Positions 23,886 through 34,691 of a DNA stretch of 64,000 nt are shown in pieces (position 1 is the first letter of the stretch; each line of letters opens with the position of its first letter). This stretch comes from Poecilobothrus nobilitatus (taxonomy: Eukaryota > Arthropoda > Insecta > Diptera > Dolichopodidae): NCBI GenBank assembly GCA_947095535.1, contig OX352772.1, positions 51,293,445-51,357,444 on the forward strand, read 5' to 3'. The position numbers and the translations under genes were made by a program. Below the pieces are notes generated by a model. That model saw nothing but the letters and a program-made list of their open reading frames with translations, searched no databases and was not told the DNA's origin.

Positions 23886-26089
23886 TAATTTTTGAATATA
23901 TAATGGCATATACTGATATGATATACATATGTAAATATACACTTGGAGATATAAAGTACCGTTAGGTGATGACGTCATTTTAATAGCTCGTAACCATTTT
24001 GTAGAAGTATATATATGTATCCACATTTTTTTTTTCATTCTATTCTTTATACATACATATATAATTTTAACAGTAGTTTGAAAGAAAAAACAAATCAAAA
24101 AATTCCTTTTAATGATGCCGATATTTCTTAAGCACAAAATTTTTAGCACTTTAATTTTGATCATTCATATATAAATTGTAGATCATTATCTTGTATAACT
24201 TGTTAAAAAAAAAATTTTCTACTATTGTATCCATTTAAGTAGACTACTACCGGTTATACATACATATTATGTATATTATAATATGACACTTTACTTTAAT
24301 ACTAAACCAGTTGTCAATTTTAATCAATTAAAAAAGTCTTCTTCCAAATAATTTCAACTGTTTTAGTAACAAAAAAAAAAAAAATTCTGCAATAAAAATT
24401 CAAAATTTACATAACAACGCAAATAAATTATATTATAATTTATATATAAATTAATTTTATATAATATATTATTTTGTTGTTATAGAATATAATATGTAGA
24501 TATTAATTAAATTATTTTTTTTTTTATTTTTTATTATAGGAAAAAAATAAAAAAAAAAAAATACTAGGTACGTTTGTTTTCCATTTTATATATTTAATAT
24601 AAAAATTTTAAAATCATCATAAATTCAACGTTTTTATATTAAAAAGATAAATGTCACCATTCACCATGTTTTATAATTTTTTAATACACATTCATTCAAA
24701 CAATATTGTATTTGTACATACATAATATATGTATACGTTTATTTACTCGTGACATTAGACATTATGTTTATATAGTTCACGTGAGGTGAGTTAACTGATA
24801 ATCAAATTTTCAAGTACAAAAAAAAAAAAAACTATAATTTTTTTTGATTGTATTATCCATAATATGTACATACATATTTTTTTTATTCACCACACCACAC
24901 TCATATTTAAAATCATGAGAAAGTTTTTCTTAATTTTTTTTTTTCCCCTATGTGCATACATTGTACATATATGTATATAATTATATAGTATATAATATTA
25001 TATAAACTATATCTGTATCATGTATGTAAATATTTAGTTTTAGTTTTTTTTTCACTAAAAAAAAAAAAACAAATTCTTTTAATAAAAAACAAAAAATAAA
25101 AACACAAAACTAAAATTTTGATAGAAATCCATATAAATTTTCTTTTTTATTTCATTTTTTAAGACGCAGATTTAAAAAAAAAATAAAAAAAAATTAAAAT
25201 TTGACGTTATCAAATTCTTAACTACTTATAAAAATTATAAAATAAGAAAAAAAAAAAAGAATAAAATCAAAATAAATATAATCATATTTATGTATGGTAT
25301 AATCAAAATTATATATGTACCTACATTATATATACAATATAAATTTTGGTACAATTTTATTTAAAATGAAAATATTATAAATATATGATTTAAAAACACA
25401 CCTCTATACTTACTATTTCTCTATAAGTAGAATAATTTAAGTTTAAATAAGTTTTTTTTTTTAATTTTTCGATTTTAGGCTAATTTATAATATATATACA
25501 TATGCCATAATGTCTATATAGATTTTGATTCAGAATGTATGAATTTTTAATTGTGCAATAGTATATATAAAGTATGAAAAGTATATGCTTATAAATGTGC
25601 TTAACCTAAAAAACTAAATACGGAGAATTGGACACTTGAATTAATAATAATATTCCACAGATTAAATTTGAAACATTGGTCATGTTTACACGTGTAATGT
25701 AATCTTGTATGCAATGTTGTATTTATTCTTGTATTCAAATGTGCTTAAAAACTTTAGCTTTCCGGTGTGTATTTAACCTTGTATACAAACTTGTACATTT
25801 TATCAACTGTCATTTTATAATATGTATGCGTACAAATTTTTTCGAATTCTTTCGCAATTTTGTGGTTTTTTTTTGTTTTTCCGATTTTTTTTTTTTAGAA
25901 GAAACAAGGAAGTGGGAAAGAAAAATAAAAAGTTGCAACTGAATAATGCGATATGTGTAAACATGGGCATCCATTGCCATCTTATAGAATTATAGAGTAC
26001 TTATAGTAAATTATTTAGTTTATAACTACTTTTAGATTGTATTTCATCTACAACTATTAAACCTTGCGTACGTGTATACATCCTAAATC
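23886..26089. other. AT-rich stretch with simple repeats
   Basis: No supportable gene. TACATATATG and TATA simple repeats recur (24,040-24,062; 24,716-24,736; 24,960-24,985; 25,310-25,345), with A runs at 24,373-24,383 and 25,058-25,069. Open frames at 23,880-24,164 (minus) and 25,709-25,942 (plus) are low in complexity or lack recognisable domains. From about 25,980 the text begins to resemble the ~180-bp array that follows. Confidence 0.55.
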
Positions 26090-27545
26090 AAAACTTCAAA
26101 ATTCTTCATAAATTCATCTTAAGAATAAAAAAAAAAAATTGTTTCATTAAAAATAAATAGAAAATTACAATTTTTATTAAGTCACGAAATGTAGGAATTT
26201 AATTTTTTTGGGGTTCCAATCATGTAATATAGAACTTTTATAGAATTATCTTTATAAATTATTTTATTGTGTAAAAAAACTTTCCTAATTCTACATAAAT
26301 TTATAATAAAGAATAAGAAAATTTGATACAAAATTTAAATTTCTATGAAATTTCTAAATATCTTGAATTATTTTTGTTCGAGTTCCAATCATGTGTAATA
26401 CAGCATAAGTGTTATTTTTCTAAATTTTTTAGTATAGTTTTAAAAATCTTTATAATTTTTCATAAATTCGTACTAAGGGCGTGTGTCAATTGGTTAAAAT
26501 TAAATAATTTTTTTCCCCATTAGGTTAATAAAAAATTTAACTGTGGGGTAATTTAAAATATTTTAGCTGTGTCGATTAGTTAAAATTTTTGACATTTAAA
26601 ATTAAATTTTTTATTTACATGAATAAGCAACATAAATAAGTTATTAAAAAAATATTTTCCATTAATATCACTTATTTTATTAGTTATAAACAAGTTATAA
26701 ATTTTACAAGTTGTAAATTAAATTTTGAACGGAAGTGAAGATACAATTAAGGAGTATTTAAGAATGTAACTTCCAAAAAATTATAAAGTCCATTAAAGTC
26801 CCTAAAATTTAAATAAAAATTAAAAATCATTTAACTATTTTAACTATTTCTCTGAAACCATTTTAATTATACTTAAATAATATTATAATACTTACATTTA
26901 ATATAGGGTTTTTCGATTTTTCTTTTTTTATTCATTTCAGTAAATTTAACAAAACAAAGTAACGTACACAAAAATCAAAGTTATATTTTAAAATATGCCT
27001 AATTTTTTTTAAAAAACATCAAAAAAACAACAAGAAACAAATTTCAAAATTTTTAACTATAATATCAAAATTTATACTAGGTCTAGAGCGAGTAACAAAT
27101 AGTTAAAAATTTTGACAACTGCGGTGGTGAATATAAACTTCAAAAATTTAATTTTTCTGTCAAAATTTTAATTTTACACCAGTTTTTAACCAATTGACAC
27201 ACGACCTAAGGAATACAAAAATTTTATTTTATTAAAAATAAAAAAATTTCAATTTCTCTAAATACGTATCTAAATATATTCAATTATTTTTGTTGGGGTT
27301 CCAATCATGTTACAGTACAATTATAATCTTATCTTTCTAAATTCTTTAATATAGCATAAAAGAGGTTCATAATTCGTTATTAAGGAATAAGAAAATATGA
27401 TTTCATTAAAGATATAAAAATAGAAAATTTCAATTTCTATTAAATCTCTAAAATATATTGAATTACTTTCGTTGGGGTTCCAATAATGTAATATAAAGCT
27501 TTCATAGTTTTATATTTCTAAATTGTGTGTATTCAAAAAAAATCC
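26090..27545 (+). repeat. Array of ~170-183-bp tandem repeats, split by a MITE
   Basis: The anchor TTCCAAT(C/A)ATGT occurs at 26,214, 26,383, 27,299 and 27,479. Each is preceded by TTCAATTTCTATTAAATCTCT-like and GAATTA(T/C)TTT(T/C)GTTGGGG-like text, and followed by TTTCTAAATT...CATAAATTCGT...AAGAATAAGAAAAT(A/T)TGAT. The apparent 916-bp gap between the second and third anchors shrinks to 183 once the 730-bp element and its 3-bp duplication are removed. The array therefore has one regular period of about 170-183 bp with four clear units. Confidence 0.85.
26474..27209. mobile_element. 730-bp MITE, PIF/Harbinger-like, TAA target duplication
   Basis: The element is 26,477-27,206, with 23-bp terminal inverted repeats (one mismatch) beginning GGGCGTGTGTCAATTGG on the left and GGTCGTGTGTCAATTGG read inward from the right. 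TAA flanks it at 26,474-26,476 and 27,207-27,209. A 3-bp TWA duplication with GG-starting termini is characteristic of PIF/Harbinger non-autonomous elements. Neighbouring tandem-repeat units carry the uninterrupted site (ATTCGTTATTAAGGAATAAG near 27,375-27,395), which confirms the boundaries. There is no transposase or Myb-like frame. Confidence 0.9.
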
Positions 27546-28880
27546 AGTTTTTTTTTCAAAAAAGTAAAATGAATAATTTTTTTTTCAATTCTTTAAAACT
27601 CACTTTAAATCATATGAAATTAAATAAAACAAAAGAAAATAAAAAAAATATTGAAAATTCGTTAAAATTTTAAATAATTTATATCAGAATCTTCAATATC
27701 ATTATTATCATACAACATAGAAATTTACAATGATAAAGAGTTGAAAGAAATACAAAAAAAAAATATGTATTATTTAGTGCATAAATGTGTTAGTATATAA
27801 ATATATAATTATTCTATTTATCTTTCCTATTTTCCCTTCAACCTTTCATACAAAAACCTATATACGCAATCGTCGTAAGTTTTCTTCTGTTTTCTATTAA
27901 ACAGACAAAAAATGGTTTTTTTTTTTTGTCCTGTGTTTAATCAAGTTTTTTTTTTAGCAGTTGACATATAGTAAAAGCTTAACATTAAAGGGGTTTTCAC
28001 ATTTACTAAAGTTAAGAATAACTTGTATATACTTTAAAATTTCAAATAATTGTATCTACTTAGCTTGAAGAATAAATCTGCTTTTCAACTTTAAACTCAA
28101 CAGTAAACAGAACAGAACAACAGTATTCAAAACTGATCAAACACTTTTTATTGGGTAATAAGGTTTCCGCTATATATGCTTCTTAAGATTTTGTTTACAA
28201 TTTAGTAAAGGTTTAGAATATCAAAAGATTATTTAGAAAATATAAATCTGTATCGATATATGTATTTTATTATCTTGTAGATATCTCATAGCAACATGAT
28301 TATATTAAATTTATAATACTTTATTAATTTGTTTAATTTAATATCATATTTAACGTGAAATCCTATGATCCAACCGCTTTTGGGGGTAATTATTAAACAA
28401 ATCACTTAACGCTGACCAATAAATGAAGGAAGCCAATATATTCAATATTGTATACATAAACGGTTTTTAAATAACTACAAACTGTTTTAAACCGCAAAAG
28501 AATTTTATATATTAAATAAGTATACATATATACATACGTATGTACATACATATTTCATTTTATTCACTTTTAAGAATAAATAAAGAAAGAAAAAACATAA
28601 AAATTAAAACTAAAAAAAAAAATGTATATTCAACTATTTGTAAAATTATTTTTTACCTTGATTTTTTTTTTTTTTTAAAGGATTTTCATTAACATCTTGA
28701 TTTAAAGCAACTGAATAAATATTTGATATTGTATTAACCAATATTTAATTTTAAATTATGCTATAAACTATAACAAAAAAAAAAACTTCTAATATTCTAA
28801 AAATTTCTTTCTTATGTCTAATTTCAATAACGTGACCCATAAAATTTCATTCAAAGTTTTTCCAAAGAGAAAAAGGAGTG
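27546..28880. other. Unassigned AT-rich stretch
   Basis: No gene or bounded element. A CCTCCGCCGCCGACCC patch at about 28,879-28,895 marks the transition into the LINE fragment. Simple TACATA repeats lie near 28,520-28,555. Confidence 0.5.
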
Positions 28881-28884
28881 CCTC

Positions 28885-29248
28885 CGCCGCCGACCCTTAT
28901 TATACGTAGTTCAAATCCCTAGATGGCAAAATTCATCATATGGCAATTCTTTTTTGAATGTAATATCACGAATATGGAATCATTTATCACCTCATGTGTT
29001 CCCGAAAATTAGGGATGATTGTATTTTTAATTTACATATATTTAAGGAGAACGTCAACACCTTCGTTCAACATATTTCTCCAAACATTAAACCAATTTTT
29101 ATTCCATAGGAATTAATTCTTCTTTTGCCCAAACAGTACAATAGTATTAAAGATTCCGTTACCTATTGTTTAGTCAAAAAGGTAGGTAATGTTTAATGAC
29201 TTAAAGTATCACAGTACCACTGTCATCATTAAAAAAAAAAGAAAAAAA
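28885..29248 (+). mobile_element. 5'-truncated LINE: end of the reverse-transcriptase ORF plus 3' UTR and A tail
   Basis: One frame reads ...NSSYGNSFLN... then SRIWNHLSPHVFPKIRDDC and IFKENVN, ending at a stop near 29,109. This is the conserved C-terminal tail of endonuclease-bearing (APE-type) LINE reverse transcriptases of the Jockey/CR1 group (typically S.LWN.LP..VF, then F...V). About 120 bp of 3' UTR and an A-rich tail (29,231-29,248) follow. The sequence corresponds to the C-terminal parts at 42.6 and 54.7 kb, but the 3' UTR differs from those, indicating a separate subfamily. The reverse transcriptase proper is absent. Confidence 0.75.
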
Positions 29249-31744
29249 CAACTAGCCTTTATGAAGTGGCGAAATTCAATATAATGTCTGTTATATCTTT
29301 GATGTCGTTCCACAATTACTTGACTTTTGCAAGCATTTTCTTGGTGATTCATTTTAATATTGTTGTCTGTAAATTCTAAATTACTTTTTAATTAATTTTT
29401 AATCATATACATCTCCCTTTTTTTTGGGAAACAGTGTCTTAATTTGCTGTTAATCGATCGATAATTTTGTAAGTTTCAATGTCTATCAGTAAAGGTTAAT
29501 TGTTACTTTCCTCTATAATATTATGGATTACAGACATTGAATTTGACATTTCTTATAAGAATTGCCGATTTTCATTTAAATCTATAAAAAATTAAGATTT
29601 GCTTCCTCTTCTACTTATTTTAAACCCTAGGGACTTAGGGCCTTCACAAATTATTTTCACGAATTCCCATCGTAGCAAGACGTTTTGATTTGTGATTATA
29701 TTTATTTACCTATATATTTTAAAAAAATATAAAAACAAAAGATTTTGGACACTCAACATCTGCCAAAACTGAACACATACAAGCGTTTTATTATATTAGA
29801 AAGAGTGATACTCTAAAAAGTGAAAGAACATCTTAGCAGCTGCTTAGTTTAATTATTTGTCAAAAAAATTTTTTTTTGATTGGTTAAAACCTGTACGTCA
29901 AAGACATTGTTTGAAACTTTTATTGAAATAAGCTTGCAAAATTTTGAATTTAGTATATGCTTTTTTTTCGAAAGTGATGAATTAACATTTAAACATAAGA
30001 ACCCCAAAAAATTTTAAAAATTTAATATTATTATAGTTACTTTGCTTCAATGCCAAATTCAAACTGACTTTAACTTATAATTTTGAAGATATAAAATAAA
30101 GAAAGTTAATTTAAATATATTTTGTCAGTTAATAAAAAAACATTAACAGACATCATCATCTTTTCCATAATATCTTGGAAATTTTTGTATTTTAACGTTA
30201 ATTCTTAAAGTTAACCATATTTGGTTTTTTTTTGTTTGAAATTTTGTGAGTCACTGTAGTTACATAAAATATATATACATATATAAAATATAATCTTTAT
30301 TAAAATATGTTAATTTAGAAAAGTACAAATACAAATTTATACATATGTACATACATATGTGTTTTATAGTAGGAAATATCATATCATCTATCCGCGTATA
30401 CATTGTTGTATAAATTGTGTGTAAAAATTTTTGAATTTTTTATTTTCATTTTTTATGTGTGCGGCGCGAATAAGAAACACGGAAATTCTTAAGATATTTT
30501 TGGCTCTTAAGCAATTAAAAAAAAGAAAAAAAACCAAACCAAAAAAAAAAAAAAAAGAACAGAATTTTTTTTTTTTTTTTGGAAAGTGTATCACTTCACG
30601 ACAGCAATAACGAAAAAAAATTTTCATTCTACGCCGTTATTTGTATATTCGCGGTTTTTCTTCTTTTTTTTTTTTTTTTTATTGCAAAACGTAGAATTTT
30701 TTTTTCTTTTGAATATTTGCGGAATTTATTTGAATATATAATATACAATATGTATGTATGTAGGTATATATGAGAATATATAATATAAATATATATATAC
30801 ATATAAAATATACAAAATAAAAAAATTTCATGAATTGTAAATTAAATTGAAAATTTTATGATAGCAGCACCTCCACACACTATAAATGGGGTGGCTTATC
30901 AAGTTAAAAAAGAAAAAAAAAGAAGAAAAAATGAAACTATTAAAAAAAAAAAAAAATTTTAAAATAAAAAAATGAACTGAAGATTTTATTTTTTTTTTCA
31001 TACATATTCATTTCTTAAAGTATTCTTAGAATTTATTTATTTTTTTTTTTTTTTTTTGATAATGTTACGGATAATTCTTAGTAATTGGTTGTTTGGTCGT
31101 TTTGGAAGTCATTTTAGAACTTTCAGTTTGTTTTTTTTTTGTTTTTGTTGTTTCCCTTTTATTACATATAATTTGTTAACTGTTGTAATTTTGTAAGTTA
31201 ATCGATCAGATTACATAATTTTATTTTTAGAAATTATAATTCATGGTGGTCGTCATGAAATTTTTATGATTCGATTAAAAGATAAAATTTTGTTAAAAGG
31301 ATAACGAAAAAAAAAACCAGAAATTGTAATCAAAAGTTTTTAAGTTAATTAAGTACTTATGTACTTAAATCTGCAGTTGGACTTTGAAATGGAGTTAAAG
31401 TAACACAATCATTTGCTATAAAATAAATAATTTTCAATTTATCTGATTTTTGAGAGTGACTCATAAATTTTAGTCTTAAAGTTTTTACAAAAATCAGTTT
31501 TTTAATAATGTTGGTAGATATACGTAACAAATATATATATAGGTTTTATATTTTAAGTCAATTTAACATTTTTATAATCTTCCACGACTCACGAGTTTAA
31601 TTTTCTGAGAAAATTATAAAATATTATTCTAATTTTTATTTTATTTTCAAAAATAAAAAATGGTTATACGACAACAAAAAATTTCGATTAGTAATTACAC
31701 TTCAAAGATGATTTTGATAAAATTTCAGAGGAATTGGTTAGGCA
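29249..31744. other. AT-rich stretch, no supported gene
   Basis: Long T runs (30,670-30,682; 31,040-31,057) and A runs dominate. A slightly GC-richer patch with CACACACTATAAATGGGGTGG at about 30,873-30,893 contains a TATAAAT box-like string. I see no initiator or downstream gene to support a promoter. The frames near 30,388-30,773 are homopolymer-driven. Confidence 0.5.
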
Positions 31745-31799
31745 TTCTTCGTAATGTTGCATTGCAGGAGTTGGTTAGGCAATGCAACATGACGAAGAA
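31745..31799. repeat. 55-nt hairpin-forming inverted repeat
   Basis: TTCTTCGTAATGTTGCATTGC (31,745-31,765) pairs with GCAATGCAACATGACGAAGAA (31,779-31,799) at 20 of 21 positions, with a 13-nt loop. The loop and left flank share TTGGTTAGGCA, so a small local duplication accompanies the inversion. Size and loop would allow a miRNA-like hairpin, but there is no paired lower stem beyond the arms, so I describe it only as an inverted repeat. Confidence 0.85.
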
Positions 31800-33122
31800 A
31801 TAATACTGAAGAGTCCAAGTAATGTTGTAGGACAGAACTTTCCTAAAAATTTTGATATTATTCTAATGCTGAGAAATGGATTATCTCTTACAGCATATAT
31901 ATATATACGAATAGTACTTATAAATCTTTTGGCGATAATTCGAATATTATTGTAACATATTTTTGATATTTAGATATTTATTTAAATTTCAGTAATTCTA
32001 AATCAATATACTGAATCTATGTACTTAGATCTAAAATTTTTCAACCCAGCCGTTTTAGGGAACCCATTAAATCTTCACGAAGCAATCAATTGATACAATC
32101 AATAAATATAAGTACAAAAAATTCTGTAAAGAACACTTTGCTTTCAACGTTACGTATATTAATTTACAAAATTTTGATTTCATGTAACGGTAAATTTATA
32201 TACCAAATAGCTATATAGATAAACTATAGAAAATTGCTTATGAGTTATGAGTTTAATTTTCTATAGTTTAACATGGTTTAACTATTAAAACTTAGAACTT
32301 AACTTATAATCACCTGAATATAGAACTTTTTTCAATATTAAGAAGTTGCAATTCCGTAACCGGCCGCGCGTGTAGATGACATAAAAAAACTTTTTCTACA
32401 TTAAAATATACTTAAAATTAATTTGGTAATTATTATACATGTTTTATTAAATTATTTTTGGAATATATTGATTAAATTACAATGAGTACGAGACAATTGT
32501 GATAAATGATTTGAAAATGTCTGTACAAAATATTTTTTTTTTACGATTTTCTTCTGAACTGAAGAAAGTCTTCGTTATGATTTACAATGTAAGTTTCCTT
32601 ACAATTTAAATTTAAATTTTACAATAATTTTAATTAATTAATTAATTTTGACTAATAATTGAGTAATAATTAAGTATTTAATCTAATTAATTTTATTTAA
32701 TATTCTTTAAATATATGTACATACAACCATACATTTAATATTTAAAAAAATAATAATAATTATCTAACGTCTCAAGCGTTTTTTGAAGATACATTAAAAA
32801 AAAAAAAAAGAAAAAAAAAAGCTATTAATTAAATATTAATATTCATTAATAATACATATGAATTATTGAAAGGGGCGGTTAATTTTTGTTCGCACAAAAA
32901 GTGGCAAGATTTTTTTTGTTTTTTTTTAAAGTTAATTTTGCTGACGAATGCACCAAAATAGCGAAAAAAACTAAAATTTGTTTTTTTTTTTGCGAACAAT
33001 GTTGCGATTACATAAAAAAAAAAAAAAAATTGAATTATCTAAATTGATGGCGCCATAATTTTTTTAGTACAATATATTATGTGTTCTATGTACATATATT
33101 TTATACTATGTACACCTATTTA

Positions 33123-33153
<31 letters not shown>

Positions 33154-33426
33154 GCACAAAATTATTAAAAGATATAAGTACATACATACTTACATATTAT
33201 ATATTTTTATTGATACAGTTGTACATACATACAAATGTATATATATATTTCATACTATTAAGTATATGTACTTTATGTACATAATATGTATATATTAATA
33301 AAGTTTTTTTTTTTATTTTATTTATATGTAAAATTAATAGACAATGATTAAAAATGTACTTTACACTATTCTATACTATATGTGTTATATTTTAAAGTGA
33401 TAGTAGTGATAGTATAGTAAAATTTT
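31800..33426. other. AT-rich stretch with weak DINE-like traces
   Basis: Around 32,040-32,220, ACCCAGCCGTTTTAGGGAACCC and TTTACAAAATTTTGATTTCATGTAACGGTAAATT resemble the inside of the family B DINE-like copy (TTTTGCAAAATTTTAGTTTCGCATAACGGTAAATT near 15,730-15,765) and 46,797-46,830. No termini are visible. The remainder holds a 27-base T run near 33,127-33,150 and TACATA simple repeats. A short CCGGCCGCGCG patch sits at about 32,360. Confidence 0.4.
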
Positions 33427-34691
33427 AAATTTTTGGGATTTATGACACTTTACTGAAACAAAATAATTCGAAACGAAAAAATCCCGAAAAAATAATCCAG
33501 AAAAAAAAAATTCCCAATGATTTAAAATCTAAAAAAAAAAAAAAAAATCCCGAAAATACCAAAATGCCGAATAATATAAAATATCTCGAAAAAAAAAAAA
33601 ATTCCGAAAAAAAAAAATCTTGAATTAAAATTATTTGTTGTAATTATTTGTTTCCCGAAATTCCAAAAACAAATAATTTTAATTCAAGATTATTGCTTGA
33701 AATATTATTTTTATTTTAATCATTTGGTCAATTATTTAAATATAAAATAATTTTAATGACGTTTCTTTGAAACAAATAATAGGAACCGGGTTGCTACGAG
33801 TATTATATCATCATATACCTAATATGAATTTTTATGTTTATTTTTTTAAATGTTCTACTGATTAATTGTTATAAAATAAAATGGAGATTAAAGAAATTAT
33901 AAATTATATACAAATAATATTAAACTATTCTTTACATATTTGTAATATATTTATGTACTTGAATATTATTTGAATATTGATATCAGTGGTGAACCAAGAA
34001 AATATCTGTTCAAATTTGTAAGTATATAATACATGGATTTTACAGTTGGATATAAAATCAGGGTACTTACTTACATATATACATACTTTTCCACATAAGC
34101 GGATTTCTAATTATCGTATAATTTTATGGTAGGTTACAAAATATACACATTTTGAAAAAAGAAGAAACCCTCCCTGATTTTGAATCCAACTCTAAAAATC
34201 CTTCTAATTCAGAATCTGGCATTTTAGATACATATATAAAAATATTCTGGAAAAAGGGAATACCCTGATTTCGAATTCAACTCTAAAATCTCCTAATTCA
34301 GAATGTCACATATTCATATGTAAGTATATAAATATTCTGTAAAAGGCGTATAACTCTGATTTTGAGCCCAACTGTAAAATCCCTTCTACTTCAGAATCTC
34401 ATATATACATATTCTAAATACATATACATATATATATTTTGAAAAAAACGTATAATCTAGTTTTGTATCCAATACTCTAAAATCGTTTTTTATATTTTTT
34501 TTCCATATGTATGTATTTACTTATTTGAGCACAAATTCCTTGATTTCGGTATTTTTGGTTTTCTGAATTTTTTTTTCGGGATTTTGTAACATTCAGAATT
34601 TTTTCCACCAAATTTAAATTCGAGATTTTTTTTTTCGGGAATTTTTCGTTCGGGTTTTTTTTTCAGCAAAGTGTCATGCACCCAAATTTTT
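33427..34691. mobile_element. 1,249-bp non-autonomous inverted-repeat element with 8-bp target duplication
   Basis: The element proper is 33,435-34,683, flanked by identical AAATTTTT at 33,427-33,434 and 34,684-34,691. Imperfect termini are GGGATTTATGACACTTTACTG on the left and GGGTGCATGACACTTTGCTG read inward from the right; the arms continue with GAACGAAAAATTCCCG-like text. An 8-bp duplication suggests a hAT-like or related cut-and-paste element. The interior contains a perfect 24-bp inverted repeat (33,616-33,639 and 33,668-33,691), CCGAAAA-rich low-complexity arms and a ~91-bp tandem module at 34,168-34,485. There is no transposase frame. AT-richness makes a chance 8-bp match less improbable than usual. 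Confidence 0.75.
34168..34485 (+). repeat. ~91-bp tandem module, about 3.3 copies
   Basis: Units start CCCTGATTTTGAATCCAACT, CCCTGATTTCGAATTCAACT, CTCTGATTTTGAGCCCAACT and TCTAGTTTTGTATCCAATAC. Each continues TCTAAAATC...CTAATTCAGAATCT...ATATAAATATTCTG(G/T)AAAA(A/G)G(G/C)(G/C). The first two units are about 90-91 bp and the third about 102. Fragments of this module recur at 8,650, 18,320, 18,980-19,265, 61,500-61,610 and 62,725-62,850. Confidence 0.85.

Noticed and set aside
24535..24570. Tiny exon between TTATTATAG and GTACGT
   Set aside because: About 30 bases of A-rich sequence between weak splice-like strings; much weaker than the 44.37-kb candidate.
30873..30893. Core promoter with TATAAATGG
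   Set aside because: A TATA-like string is expected often in such AT-rich DNA; no matching initiator at the right distance and no downstream exon or frame.
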